Source: Acidimicrobiaceae bacterium
Lineage (GTDB): Bacteria > Actinomycetota > Acidimicrobiia > Acidimicrobiales > RAAP-2
Assembly (NCBI GenBank): GCA_003132165.1
Contig: PKWW01000067.1
Location: 62,001 to 126,000, forward strand
Direction: 5' to 3'
Length of the DNA: 64,000 bases
The notes below the pieces were generated by a model that was not told the DNA's origin, did not search any database, and was given only the letters and a program-made list of their open reading frames with translations. Numbering within the stretch: the stretch's first letter is position 1; each line of letters opens with the position of its first letter. Shown one piece after another: positions 8,217 to 19,403 of the stretch. Position numbers and translations under genes: made by a program.

Positions 8217-8866
8217 CGCAGTAGTCGCCGCACGTCGTGCTCGAATTCGATCTCGGTAATTGAGCAGTTCTCCGTGCGTAGACGAAGCCGCACCGAGGGG
8301 TCACGATTGTCGACCATCTTCATGGCCTGCTCGATGACGCCACCGTGCACCACAAGGATCACTCGCTCGCCCCGGTGACGGCCCGCGACTGCGAGCAGCG
8401 CCCGTTCGCAGCGCTCGTAGAAACCGAGCCAGGACTCGCCGCCCGGCGCGAAGGGTTGACCGGGATGCTTATCCCAGTCCGGGCCACCGAAAGTCGCGAG
8501 CATCTCCTCCCACGTCATTCCGTCAGCCTCACCGGGGTGTAGTTCGCAGAGTTCGCAGTCCTCGACCGCGACCAAGCTCGCCGGTAGTCCGGGCCTGACG
8601 ATTGCGGCGGTCTGTATCGCACGCGGCAAAACCGAGGTGTAGAGCGCCACCGCGTCGTCGAATTCCCTACTGCGCACCAATCGGTCACGAAGGGCTCGCG
8701 CCTGGGCCTCGCCGAGTTCGGTCAGTCCCCCACAGCCGATTGGTCCGCCCACGATGCCTTTGGCGTTGCAATAGGCCTCGCCGTGGCGGATGAGTACGAC
8801 GCGCGTTCCCGTGGGTTCATCCCCACGGGTGCGAAACCCGGCGGGAGGTTCGACCTTGAATTTCAC
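8183..8866 (-). CDS. Histidine phosphatase (phosphoglycerate-mutase superfamily)
   Basis: Member of the RHG-motif phosphatase superfamily, with the catalytic histidine in [12 protein letters not shown] (about 23-34), a second arginine region in [13 protein letters not shown], and the second catalytic histidine in LVVHGGVIE near residue 180. The 227-residue form starts at a GTG (8866-8864) that overlaps the TGA of the upstream VWA gene, so I reject the 15-residue longer frame. Substrate is not predictable. Mycobacterial GpgP is a relative found near rsfS, but here the gene is in another operon. Its 3' end overlaps aroG convergently. Confidence 0.82.
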   Translation of the reverse strand: MKFKVEPPAGFRTRGDEPTGTRVVLIRHGEAYCNAKGIVGGPIGCGGLTELGEAQARALRDRLVRSREFDDAVALYTSVLPRAIQTAAIVRPGLPASLVAVEDCELCELHPGEADGMTWEEMLATFGGPDWDKHPGQPFAPGGESWLGFYERCERALLAVAGRHRGERVILVVHGGVIEQAMKMVDNRDPSVRLRLRTENCSITEIEFEHDVRRLLRYNDRAPLAAE

Positions 8867-10308
8867 GCCAGCTCCCCGACGAAGGCCTCGAGTTGGCGCA
8901 AGGTGCGACACTCGATGACCTTGTCGCAGTAGGGCGCGTACTGGTTGACGATGGAGTCGCCGCTGTTCCAGTAACTCGTCGGCTCGGGGTTGAGCCAGTA
9001 GACAGCCTTGGCGCGGTAACGCAGGTCTGCAATCACCTCGGCGTGCGCCTGATGGTAATTGTTTCGCGCGTCACCGAGAATCAGGATCGTCGAGCGCTTG
9101 GTGATTTGGTCGGCGAAGCGGTCGTGGAACGAGAGGAAGGCCCGACCGTAGTCCGAGTGACCATCAAAGGCGATGACGTCGGCTTCGACGTTGATCCGCG
9201 CGACGGCTTCGGCGGAATCATCTACTCCCTCAAAGAGCCGGCTCACTTCGTCGAGTCCGTCGACGAAGACGAAACTACGCACCTTGGAGAACTGCGAACT
9301 GATGGCGTGGACCAGGTGCAGCGTAAAGCGCGCGAAGGACGCGACCGACCCCGAGATGTCGGCAATGACGATGATCTCGGGCTTCGCCGGACGTGGCGGC
9401 TTGAATCGCAAGTCAATGGGCACGCCACCAGTCGAAAGACTGCGTCGAACGGTGTGGCGAAGATCGACCGGTCCGCGGTGACGTCGCCGACGCCGACGGG
9501 CAAGGCGCACAGCGAGCTTTCGACTGAGGGGGCGAAGGGCCCGTTCGAGCTGGGCCATCTCATCACGATTCGCGTGCATGACGTCCAGGTCCTCGGGCAG
9601 CGGCTTGCGCACCGACTTCGCGAGCGCCTCGGCGCCGCGGTCCTCGACGAGACGCTCCCTGATCTCGCGTTCGATCTCGGCTTTCAGCATCTCGACGCGC
9701 GCGTGCGCCTCGTCGCGCGCGAGTCGTTCGCCGAGTGAGTCCTCGGGGGCCTCACCGCTCGTGGTCACCTGGCTCAGACGCTCCTCGAGCTTCTCGAGTT
9801 CAAGATTGCGAAGGGTCCGGTAGAGGTAGTACGTTCCGCCGACCGGGCGACCGGGCTCCATCCCCGCGTAGCGGGTGACGGCCTCGTTCGCCGCCTGACG
9901 AAGCGCCTGACGATTGCCGTCGCGCAGCGCCCGAAAGAGCAGGTCCGCGAGTTCCTGGGCCGACATGGACGATGACGCACCGCCGCCCTCGCCGCGCGCC
10001 TGCCCGGGCCCCGAAGCACCGGCAGCGCCGTCGCGCGCCGAATCGGCGTCCTCACCGTTCTCTTCGTTGAGCATGTCCTCGACACTCTGGGCAGACCTCG
10101 TCGAGAAGAAGACTTCGAACGCCGTCGAGAACACCGGCATGTGGTCGCCGTCCTTCACGAGCGTCGCCGCGAGCGAACTCTTCACTAGCGAACGATCACT
10201 GAGGTCAATCACCTCCATGGCCCGGGCTGCGTCGACGTGCTCGCTCATCGAAACTGGGAGCCCGGCGGCGCGAAGCTCGCCGATGAAGTTACCGAGAAGA
10301 TTAAGCAA
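8863..10308 (-). CDS. VWA-domain protein, CoxE-like
   Basis: A 481-residue protein whose C-terminal half is a von Willebrand factor A domain of the CoxE type. The MIDAS metal-binding motif is in VIADISGSVASF, with further motif residues in FVFVDGLDEVS and GDARNNYH. The N-terminal region begins GNFIGELRAAGLPVS, typical of this family, and the middle is Arg/Glu rich and probably helical. It overlaps the MoxR ATPase gene by eight bases. MoxR-VWA pairs act as metal-dependent chaperone or maturation systems; the client here is unknown and no CO dehydrogenase genes are near. Confidence 0.85.
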   Translation of the reverse strand: MLNLLGNFIGELRAAGLPVSMSEHVDAARAMEVIDLSDRSLVKSSLAATLVKDGDHMPVFSTAFEVFFSTRSAQSVEDMLNEENGEDADSARDGAAGASGPGQARGEGGGASSSMSAQELADLLFRALRDGNRQALRQAANEAVTRYAGMEPGRPVGGTYYLYRTLRNLELEKLEERLSQVTTSGEAPEDSLGERLARDEAHARVEMLKAEIEREIRERLVEDRGAEALAKSVRKPLPEDLDVMHANRDEMAQLERALRPLSRKLAVRLARRRRRRHRGPVDLRHTVRRSLSTGGVPIDLRFKPPRPAKPEIIVIADISGSVASFARFTLHLVHAISSQFSKVRSFVFVDGLDEVSRLFEGVDDSAEAVARINVEADVIAFDGHSDYGRAFLSFHDRFADQITKRSTILILGDARNNYHQAHAEVIADLRYRAKAVYWLNPEPTSYWNSGDSIVNQYAPYCDKVIECRTLRQLEAFVGELA

Positions 10309-11245
10309 AGGGCTTCGAGCGACCGAGGAGTTCCTTGGTGGCCCGCTCTATGTCGGACTGGTACTTGAGCAGGATGTGCAGTGTTGCTGCGGCGTCCTCC
10401 GCGCCGATCTCTTCTCGTCCGAGCACGACGAGGGTGCGCGCCCAGTCGAGTGTCTCGGACACCGATGGCGCCTTCTTCAAATCGAGCGAACGCAGCGAAC
10501 GCACGACCTGGGCGATCTGCTCGGCGAGCGCCGAAGAAATCCCGGGCACGCGACTCAGGATGATGTCGCGCTCGCGCTGCACGTCGGGGTAGCCGATGTA
10601 GAGATACAAGCATCGGCGTTTGAGCGCCTCAGAGAGCTCGCGTGTGTTGTTCGACGTCAGGAACACCATCGGGATCTGCTTGGCCTTTACGGTGCCGAGT
10701 TCGGGGATCGAGACCTGGTACTCGGAGAGGATCTCGAGCAGTAACGCCTCGGTCTCGAGTTCGACGCGGTCGACCTCGTCGATGAGCAACACGACGGGAT
10801 CGGTCGCCGTGATCGCTTCAAGGAGCGGGCGCGTGAGCAGGAACTCCTCGGCAAAAATGTCATCCTCGAGGCGCGACCACTCCTCGGCGGCCCCCTCGGG
10901 TCGTCCCGCCTGGATGCGAAGCAACTGCTTGCGGTAGTTCCACTCGTAGAGGGCCTTTGATTCGTCGAGGCCCTCGTAACACTGCAAGCGGATCAGCCGA
11001 GCGCCGATTGAATCGGCAACCGCCTTCGCCAGTGCGGTCTTACCGGTGCCGGCGGGACCCTCAACGAGGATTGGTTTGGCGAGCCGGTCGGCGAGGAACG
11101 TCACCGACGCGATCGCGTCGTCGCTCAGGTAGTCGTGCTCAGCCAATTTCTCACGTAGTTCAGCGGGTGAATTGAAGCGCACCGGCGGGACGTGCAAGAG
11201 CCCCAATCGCTGGGCAAGTTCTTCTCGTGGATCGAGTGCACTCAT
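10301..11245 (-). CDS. MoxR-family AAA+ ATPase
   Basis: AAA+ ATPase of the MoxR group (314 residues). Walker A is GPAGTGKT, Walker B is VVLLIDEVDR, and the family-specific stretch YEGLDESKALYEWNYRKQ precedes them structurally; sensor 1 is in FLTSNNTREL. The start is the ATG at 11245-11243, which overlaps the proA stop as ATGA, so 13 residues of the longest frame are discarded. With the downstream VWA gene it forms a MoxR/CoxE-like two-gene chaperone unit placed behind the proline genes. The target cannot be inferred. Confidence 0.9.
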   Translation of the reverse strand: MSALDPREELAQRLGLLHVPPVRFNSPAELREKLAEHDYLSDDAIASVTFLADRLAKPILVEGPAGTGKTALAKAVADSIGARLIRLQCYEGLDESKALYEWNYRKQLLRIQAGRPEGAAEEWSRLEDDIFAEEFLLTRPLLEAITATDPVVLLIDEVDRVELETEALLLEILSEYQVSIPELGTVKAKQIPMVFLTSNNTRELSEALKRRCLYLYIGYPDVQRERDIILSRVPGISSALAEQIAQVVRSLRSLDLKKAPSVSETLDWARTLVVLGREEIGAEDAAATLHILLKYQSDIERATKELLGRSKPFA

Positions 11246-12477
11246 CGAATCTGTCCTTCTCCTCGTACTACCCATTTCAAACATGTCAATTCACGCAGCC
11301 CCATCGGGCCGCGGGCGTGCAACTTCTGAGTCGAGATGCCGACCTCGCCGCCGAGCCCGAGTTCGCCACCGTCGATGAATCTCGTCGACGCGTTCACGAG
11401 CACCGCCGCCGCGTCAACCCGGCGTACCCACGCCTCGGCGTTGGCCGGGTCCTCGGTCACGATGGCTTCGGAGTGTCCAGTACCGTACTTGGCCACGTGC
11501 GCCACCGCCTCGTCCAGCGACGCCACTGTCTTTACGGCGAGGATCAGGTCCAAGAACTCCTGCTCGTAGTCGAGCTCGACCGCGGGCTTCACGCGCGACA
11601 CCAGTCGCCTCGCGCACTCGTCACCGCGCAACTCGACGTCCGGAATGGCCGCCGCGAGCGCGGGCAGGAAGGTCCCGGCGATCTTCTCGTGAACAATGAC
11701 CGTCTCGGCAGCGTTGCAGACGCCCGGGCGCGAGGTCTTCGCGTTCTTCACGATGGCGACGGCCTTGTCGAGGTCGGCGCTCTCGTCGACGAATACGTGA
11801 CAGTTGCCGTCGCCGTCGAGCACGTAGGGCACGCGGGCATGCTCGCGCATCGCCGCGATCAAGCTGGGACCGCCTCGCGGGATCAGACAGTCGAGTACGG
11901 TCGTCATCTGCATGAACGCGGTCGCGGTCTCGTACGACGGATCCTCGACCAGGGCGACGCCATGCGCCGGCAATCCCTCGTGCTCGAGGGCTTCGTGCCA
12001 CAGTTCGACGATGAACGTGTTGGTTCGCATCGCAGAGGATGAGCCACGAAGGTACGCTGCGTTGCCGCTCTTCACGCACAGGCCCGCGACGTCACTCGTG
12101 ACGTTCGGTCGGTTCTCGTAGACCACGCCGATCACGCCGAGCGGAACGCGCACACGCTCCACTCGGAGCCCGTTCGGTCGGACATCGCGGTCGAGAATCT
12201 CGAAAAGAGGATCGGGCGCGGCGGCGATATCGCGCAGTGCACTGGCCATCCCCGCCACACGCGCAGGATTCAGCGTCAGACGGTCGCGCCCGGCACCGGA
12301 CTCCTCGTAGGCGCTGACCTCAAGCACATTGACCGCGAGAAGGTCGTCCTCGACCTCCAGTAGCCGATCGGCGACTCGCAGTAGCACGGCGTTTCGCTGG
12401 TCGAGCGACGACTGGGCTAACGCCCGCGACGCCTCGCGCACCAGGCGCCCCTGCGCCTCCAACTCACTCATCGACAT
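11242..12477 (-). CDS. proA: Gamma-glutamyl phosphate reductase
   Basis: ProA reduces gamma-glutamyl phosphate to glutamate semialdehyde with NADPH, the second step of proline synthesis. At 411 residues it has normal length and the aldehyde-dehydrogenase fold. Motifs include VIGVVYENRPNVTSD (about 113-127), LIPRGG, the catalytic cysteine in TSRPGVCNAAET and the C-terminal ARGPMGLRELT. The gene follows proB by 23 bases and overlaps the MoxR gene by four bases. Two start codons (M1 and M3) are equally possible. Confidence 0.96.
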   Translation of the reverse strand: MSMSELEAQGRLVREASRALAQSSLDQRNAVLLRVADRLLEVEDDLLAVNVLEVSAYEESGAGRDRLTLNPARVAGMASALRDIAAAPDPLFEILDRDVRPNGLRVERVRVPLGVIGVVYENRPNVTSDVAGLCVKSGNAAYLRGSSSAMRTNTFIVELWHEALEHEGLPAHGVALVEDPSYETATAFMQMTTVLDCLIPRGGPSLIAAMREHARVPYVLDGDGNCHVFVDESADLDKAVAIVKNAKTSRPGVCNAAETVIVHEKIAGTFLPALAAAIPDVELRGDECARRLVSRVKPAVELDYEQEFLDLILAVKTVASLDEAVAHVAKYGTGHSEAIVTEDPANAEAWVRRVDAAAVLVNASTRFIDGGELGLGGEVGISTQKLHARGPMGLRELTCLKWVVRGEGQIR

Positions 12478-12500
12478 ACCTTCAGCGTAATGGAGTCGAC

Positions 12501-14934
<2,434 letters not shown>

Positions 14935-14962
14935 CTACGGCTGGTCCGCGGGAAGTCGACTT

Positions 14963-16327
14963 TCAGCTCACGAGCGCAGTGATCGCGTCGTCAAAGACGC
15001 TCTGATGGTGCGCGACGTCCTCGCTCGTGGTCGCGGGACACATCAGGGCCATGTTATGGAACGGTGTCAAGAGCACGCCGCGGTTGACCCCATAGAGATG
15101 CAGGTAGTCCTCGAGGAGCGGATCGGCGCACTTGACCGACTCGCCGCCATTTCTGGGTGCCGGTGACGCGAAGCGGTATTCACAGCGCGCTCCGAGTTGG
15201 CTGATCGACCAGGGCAATCCCTGGGCGTCGATAGTCGTCTTCACACCCTGGGCGAAGGTCGTCGCGAGCGCCTCCATGTGCGCGAAGGCTTCGTCGGTCA
15301 GGACCTCGCCGAGCACCGCGCGCATGGCGGAAAAACTCATCGCGTTACCCGCCAAAGTGCCGCCGACACCGCCCACGTCAACGATGTCCGCGCCACTGGA
15401 GACCGACGCCAAGACCCGTGCCGCGAGTTGATCGCTGAGACCGTAGGCGCCACACGGCACGCCACCACCCAGGGACTTACCGATCGTGATCGCGTCGGGG
15501 CGAAGTCCGTAGCGCCGCGTTGCACCACCGGGACCCGCCGAAAACGTATGGGTCTCGTCAAGAATCAGCAGTGTGCCCGTCGCGTCGCACAACGCCCGCA
15601 CGCCTTCGAGGAAACCTGGCTCGGGCAGAACGATGCCGATGTTGGTGAGCGCTGGCTCGGTCAGGACCGCTGCGACGTCGCCGTAGGCGAGTTCGCGCCT
15701 CAGGGCTTCGAGGTCGTTGAACTCCACGACGCGGGTCGTCGTCGTGGGGTCGAGCGCCGGGGCCACGTTGCCCGGACGCGACACTGGCCGGCCGTTCTCG
15801 TCGAGCACGACGAACGTCTCGTCCACCGAGCCGTGGTACGAGTACGAGAAGACGAGGATCTTCGGACGGTTCGTCACCAGGCGCACCAGGCGCAGCAGCC
15901 AACGGTTGGCGTCAGTCGCCGAAAGGCTGAATGACCACTGCGCGAGTCCGAAACGTCGGGTCATGTCGGCCGCCACCCATTCGGCGTCCTCGGTGGGCAG
16001 CATGGTCGTAACGCCGCCTTTGTTACCGACACGGCCCGCCATGGCCCGAATGAGCGGCTCGGGCGAATGCCCGGCCATCGCGCCGGTGTCGCCGAGGGCG
16101 AAGTCGGTGAGTTCGTGTCCGTCGAGGTCCGTAATCGTGGCTCCGTGAGCCGCCGCGAAGCCCAACGGAAAGCCCCCGGCCCACTTGTTCATCCACGTCA
16201 TCGGCACGCGGGCGAACAGATGGTTCGCATCGTCGTGCAGAGCCTTGGAGTTGGGGTGCGAGAACTCGTAGAGAGAGCCCTCCTCAGCCACTAAAAGGGC
16301 CAATTTCTCTCGATTGAGGTAGTCCAT
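14963..16327 (-). CDS. Class III PLP aminotransferase (HemL-like)
   Basis: Pyridoxal-phosphate enzyme of aminotransferase class III, 454 residues. The Schiff-base lysine is in DAITIGKSLGGGVPCG (about residue 270), the PLP-binding aspartate in LLILDETHT, and SYHGSVDE is the usual phosphate/ring contact region. It resembles glutamate-1-semialdehyde 2,1-aminomutase-like transaminases. It lacks clear HemL context and is not next to other haem genes, so I do not call it hemL. It precedes obgE on the same strand by 37 bases and could be its operon partner. Substrate unknown. Confidence 0.82.
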   Translation of the reverse strand: MDYLNREKLALLVAEEGSLYEFSHPNSKALHDDANHLFARVPMTWMNKWAGGFPLGFAAAHGATITDLDGHELTDFALGDTGAMAGHSPEPLIRAMAGRVGNKGGVTTMLPTEDAEWVAADMTRRFGLAQWSFSLSATDANRWLLRLVRLVTNRPKILVFSYSYHGSVDETFVVLDENGRPVSRPGNVAPALDPTTTTRVVEFNDLEALRRELAYGDVAAVLTEPALTNIGIVLPEPGFLEGVRALCDATGTLLILDETHTFSAGPGGATRRYGLRPDAITIGKSLGGGVPCGAYGLSDQLAARVLASVSSGADIVDVGGVGGTLAGNAMSFSAMRAVLGEVLTDEAFAHMEALATTFAQGVKTTIDAQGLPWSISQLGARCEYRFASPAPRNGGESVKCADPLLEDYLHLYGVNRGVLLTPFHNMALMCPATTSEDVAHHQSVFDDAITALVS

Positions 16328-16534
16328 GCGCCCATCGTAGAGGGAGAAACGCCCTTAATTTCTTTGCCAATTGGCTTGAAAGATGTCCTCATCAGCATTT
16401 TTATGGAGAAATTGCAACCTTTAACTGTGATTATTTAACAGAAATCCCAATATTTCAACAGTTTTGCGATAAAGATGGCTGCGGTTGCTGGGAACTCTCC
16501 CAGTCCGTTTCAACGAAGAGTAAGGAGTCGACCG
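16328..16534 (+). promoter_or_regulatory. AT-rich promoter region of the HU gene
   Basis: The 207 bases between the aminotransferase start and HU are markedly richer in A and T than the surroundings, especially 16360-16475. Several TTGCAA- and TATTTA-like words occur, but spacing does not single out one promoter. Since both neighbouring genes start here, it should drive transcription in both directions. Confidence 0.4.
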
Positions 16535-16813
16535 GTGAACAAGGCCGAGTTGGTAGATGCAATTGTTGCCGAGAGTGGCGCGACGAAGAGCACGGTAGCT
16601 GAAGTTCTCAAGGCTTTTGAGGACACCGTCGTGAAGAACGTTTCAAAGGGCGAGAAGATCGTGCTTTCAGGCTTCCTCTCATTCGAGCGAGTAGACCGTA
16701 AGGCGCGCACCGCGCGTAACCCCCAGACCGGCGAAGCCATTCAGGTGAAGGCTTCGAAGGCTCCTAAGGTTTCCATTGGCTCAACCTTCAAGAAGGCAGT
16801 CAAGGGGCTGTAG
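16535..16813 (+). CDS. HU-family DNA-binding protein
   Basis: Nucleoid protein of 92 residues that bends DNA as a dimer. The sequence runs MNKAELVDAIVAESG at the N-terminus, GFLSFERVDRKARTARNPQTGE (about 46-67, the DNA-binding arm) and ends KVSIGSTFKKAVKGL, a near-canonical HU. The GTG at 16535 lies behind AAGGAG at 16521-16526; the longer frame adds 20 unlikely residues. The gene stands alone between two minus-strand operons, has an AT-rich upstream region (16328-16534), and is followed after 11 bases by a strong terminator. Mycobacterial HU has a long basic tail which is missing here. Confidence 0.94.
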   Translation: MNKAELVDAIVAESGATKSTVAEVLKAFEDTVVKNVSKGEKIVLSGFLSFERVDRKARTARNPQTGEAIQVKASKAPKVSIGSTFKKAVKGL

Positions 16814-16824
16814 TCCTTGCAATA

Positions 16825-16866
16825 AACAAGAACCCCCCGGGCGAAAGCCCGGGGGGTTCTTGTTTT
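16825..16866. terminator. Strong bidirectional intrinsic terminator
   Basis: A perfect 18-base-pair stem (16825-16842 with 16847-16864) closed by a GAAA tetraloop, GC-rich at the top and AT-rich at the base, with T residues on both flanks when read from either strand. It lies 11 bases after HU (+) and just 11 bases before the rpmA stop (-), so it terminates both converging transcripts. Confidence 0.93.
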
Positions 16867-16877
16867 AGGAGAAAAGC

Positions 16878-17129
16878 TCAGTCAACGAGAACGTCGACCA
16901 GCTTTCGGCCGCCTCGGAAACCAAACTTCACAGTTCCTTCGGCGAGCGCGAACAGTGTGTCATCCTTGCCAATGCCCACATTGCGACCCGGGTGGAACAG
17001 GGTGCCGCGCTGGCGGATGATGATGCTGCCGGTCTTTACAGCTGTTCCGTCGAAGGTCTTGACACCAAGGCGCTGGGCATTGGAATCGCGACCGTTCCTA
17101 GTAGAACCGCCACCTTTAGTCTTTGACAT
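16878..17129 (-). CDS. rpmA: 50S ribosomal protein L27
   Basis: L27 lies near the peptidyl-transferase centre of the 50S subunit. The 83-residue sequence has [37 protein letters not shown] and [11 protein letters not shown], the standard L27 blocks. The N-terminus begins [10 protein letters not shown], so no firmicute-type cleavable extension is present. It follows rplU by nine bases and ends at the bidirectional terminator, closing the rng-rplU-rpmA run. Confidence 0.97.
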   Translation of the reverse strand: MSKTKGGGSTRNGRDSNAQRLGVKTFDGTAVKTGSIIIRQRGTLFHPGRNVGIGKDDTLFALAEGTVKFGFRGGRKLVDVLVD

Positions 17130-17138
17130 GGATACTCC

Positions 17139-17450
17139 TTAGGCCTTCGGCGAGATCTTCGTGATCTCAACGGTTGAGTACTTCTGGCGGTGGCCCCAGC
17201 GCTTGCGCTGAATCGACTTCGCCTTGTAGGTCAGGGCACGAATCTTCGGGCCCTTCTCGTCACCAATGATCTTGGCACTCACGGTGGCACCCTTGAGAGC
17301 CGGGCCGGCGACAACACTGTCCCCGTCCACTAGCAATACGGGCTCGAACTGGACATCGGCACCAATCTCCTCAGGGCGCAGGTCAACGCGGACAACTTGG
17401 CCCTCGGTGACGCGCTCTTGGGATGTGCCTACTCGGATAACGGCGTACAT
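17139..17450 (-). CDS. rplU: 50S ribosomal protein L21
   Basis: L21 is a 50S subunit protein binding 23S rRNA. The 103-residue form begins MYAVIRVGTSQ, has VLLVDGDSVVAGPA in the middle and the RNA-binding C-terminal block YKAKSIQRKRWGHRQ (about 77-91). The start is set at ATG 17450 by alignment; the longer open frame would add 41 unrelated residues reaching into rng. It sits 43 bases after rng, and rplU is a known companion of rng/rne genes. Confidence 0.96.
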   Translation of the reverse strand: MYAVIRVGTSQERVTEGQVVRVDLRPEEIGADVQFEPVLLVDGDSVVAGPALKGATVSAKIIGDEKGPKIRALTYKAKSIQRKRWGHRQKYSTVEITKISPKA

Positions 17451-17493
17451 AGGGTTTCTATAGTAGCCGAAATGCCCAAGTACCCGCGCGACA

Positions 17494-19098
17494 CTACAAA
17501 CCGGTCGCGACGACGAAGCCTCGACCGTCACAGACCGCGCACACGCTCGACACCGACTCGAGAAGGCCTTCATTGACCCTCTTGCGGGTCATTTCGACCA
17601 GTCCGAGCTCGGAGATGTCAAAGACCTGGGTTCGGGTCTTGTCGCGAGACAGGGCCTGACGCAGCGCTGAGGCGACCGCCTCGCGGTTGGCCTTGGCCTC
17701 CATGTCGATGAAGTCGATGACGATGATGCCACCAATGTCGCGAAGCCGCAGTTGGCGGGCAACTTCTTCGGCGGCCTCGAGATTGTTGCGAAAGACCGTC
17801 TCTTCCAGGTTCGTCGTACCGACGTTCTTTCCGGTGTTGACGTCGACCACGGTCAGAGCCTCGGTCCGCTCGATGATCAGCGATCCGCCCGAGGGCAGGA
17901 ACACCTTGCGGTCAAGGGCACGGTGGAGCTGCTCGTGAACGAAATAACGCTCAAACAACGGCAACTCCTCGGTACCGCGATCGTAGAACTCGATGCGGTC
18001 GGCGAGCTCGGGGTTTACGGCCAGCACGTACTCGCGAACCTTCTCGTAGAGGTCCTTGTCGTCGATGATGACGCCGCGGTAGTCATCGTTCAATTCCTCG
18101 CGCAGCACGCGCACTGCAAGGTCGAGGTCGCGGTAGACGAGGCGGGGCTGGTTGGACTTAGCCACTTCGGCCTCGATTGCAGCCCACTTCTCCGCGAGTG
18201 ACGTCACGTCACGCGCGAGGTCCTCGGCGGTTACGCCTTCGGCGGCCGTACGGATGATGATGCCGTGACGCTCGGGCTTCACGTCATCGATGATCTTGCG
18301 CAAACGGCGGCGCTCACCATCGGGCAGGCGCTTGGAGATCCCGATCGTCGACGAGTTCGGCACGAGCACCGCGAAGCGTCCCGGAATCGAAACCTCCTGG
18401 GTCAGACGCGCACCCTTGGCCCCAATGGCGTTCTTCGTGACCTGACAAATGATGGTCTGGCCCGATCTGATCATCTGCTCGATGCGCTTGTCATTCTGCG
18501 TCGTACCTTCAACGTCTTCGTCATCAAAGGAGATGTCACCGCGATACAGCACGGCGTTCTTCGGAATTCCGATGTCGACGAACGCGAGTTCCATGCCCGG
18601 AAGCACGTTCTGGATGCGCCCGACGTAGATATTGCCGTCGATTTGGCTGACTTCGTCAGCCGCCTTGGCGACCGTGTACTCGACCATCGAGCGGCCCTCG
18701 AGGGTCGCGATGTGCGTCGCGTCACCAGTCGTGTGCACGCACATGAGATAGCGGCCCTGGGCCCTTGTACGGCGCTCAGTACCGCGTCGACGGCTTTTCT
18801 TGCCCCGCCCGCCAACGCCGTCACCGGCCTCGGGTGCCGAAGCCTCCACCGGTGCGTCGAAACTACGGCTTTGCTGGGGGACCCGCTGCTGGCCGCCCTG
18901 GCCGCCCTGGCCGCTGCGACCGCGTCCGCCACGACGACGGCGGTTGCCTCCGCCTTGACCACTCTGGCCACCGCCGGACGACGATGGTTGCGGCGTCGCG
19001 GTTCCCGGTCGGGTATCGCCTATTTGTGGAGCGGGTCGGGTGTCGCCAATACGCGGACTAGACGGTGCAGTTGACTGATTGTTGATTTCGTCGCTCAC
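17494..19098 (-). CDS. rng: Ribonuclease G/E family endoribonuclease
   Basis: RNase E/G-type endonuclease, 534 residues, for rRNA processing and mRNA decay. After a disordered N-terminus rich in Gly, Arg and Gln (about 25-115) comes the S1 domain (GNIYVGRIQNVLPGMELAFVD). The catalytic domain has GKRLPDGERR-like blocks, the metal-binding aspartates in VVDVNTG and GGIIVIDFIDM, and the Zn-link CAVCDGRG at the C-terminus. The GTG at 19098 behind AAGGAG is chosen over an upstream ATG at 19146. The long low-complexity N-terminal extension resembles that of actinobacterial RNase E and may bind RNA or protein partners. Confidence 0.93.
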   Translation of the reverse strand: MSDEINNQSTAPSSPRIGDTRPAPQIGDTRPGTATPQPSSSGGGQSGQGGGNRRRRGGRGRSGQGGQGGQQRVPQQSRSFDAPVEASAPEAGDGVGGRGKKSRRRGTERRTRAQGRYLMCVHTTGDATHIATLEGRSMVEYTVAKAADEVSQIDGNIYVGRIQNVLPGMELAFVDIGIPKNAVLYRGDISFDDEDVEGTTQNDKRIEQMIRSGQTIICQVTKNAIGAKGARLTQEVSIPGRFAVLVPNSSTIGISKRLPDGERRRLRKIIDDVKPERHGIIIRTAAEGVTAEDLARDVTSLAEKWAAIEAEVAKSNQPRLVYRDLDLAVRVLREELNDDYRGVIIDDKDLYEKVREYVLAVNPELADRIEFYDRGTEELPLFERYFVHEQLHRALDRKVFLPSGGSLIIERTEALTVVDVNTGKNVGTTNLEETVFRNNLEAAEEVARQLRLRDIGGIIVIDFIDMEAKANREAVASALRQALSRDKTRTQVFDISELGLVEMTRKRVNEGLLESVSSVCAVCDGRGFVVATGL

Positions 19099-19279
19099 GA
19101 CGGGTACTCCTTGAGTTCTTGTGGGTGTGGTCGAGGTGCGTGGCACCGTTGATGATCTGCGCGACGAACGGTGAAGATTTCACGTCATCGACTTGGTTGG
19201 TAGAAGATACGAGGTAGGCAGCGATGAAGAGAACCACGAACGATGCGATTAGTAGGGTCACTTCATTGCCGTGTACCAC
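19058..19279 (-). CDS. Possible small membrane protein between PBP2 and rng
   Basis: A 73-residue frame starting with GTG (19279-19277) behind GAGGA. The N-terminus has a convincing hydrophobic segment, VTLLIASFVVLFIAAYLV (residues 7-24), then a polar, basic tail (STRRERRNQQS). Its last 41 bases overlap the rng start in another frame. It is the only candidate gene in the 305 bases between PBP2 and rng, the place where rodA would be expected. No family recognised. The overlap with rng lowers confidence. Confidence 0.4.
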   Translation of the reverse strand: MVHGNEVTLLIASFVVLFIAAYLVSSTNQVDDVKSSPFVAQIINGATHLDHTHKNSRSTRRERRNQQSVNCTV

Positions 19280-19403
19280 GTTGCGTCCTCAATGCTTGCA
19301 AGAACGGAGTGCCATTGCACTGCGCTGCTGCTGCGTTCTTTTCGCGCACTGTACATTCTGCACAACTGCGCCCAACGGTCCTAAGGCTACTCGGCGAAGC
19401 CGC

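Noticed and set aside
19147-19403. rodA downstream of PBP2
   Set aside because: The space is about 300 bases and encodes at most one membrane helix; RodA needs about ten.
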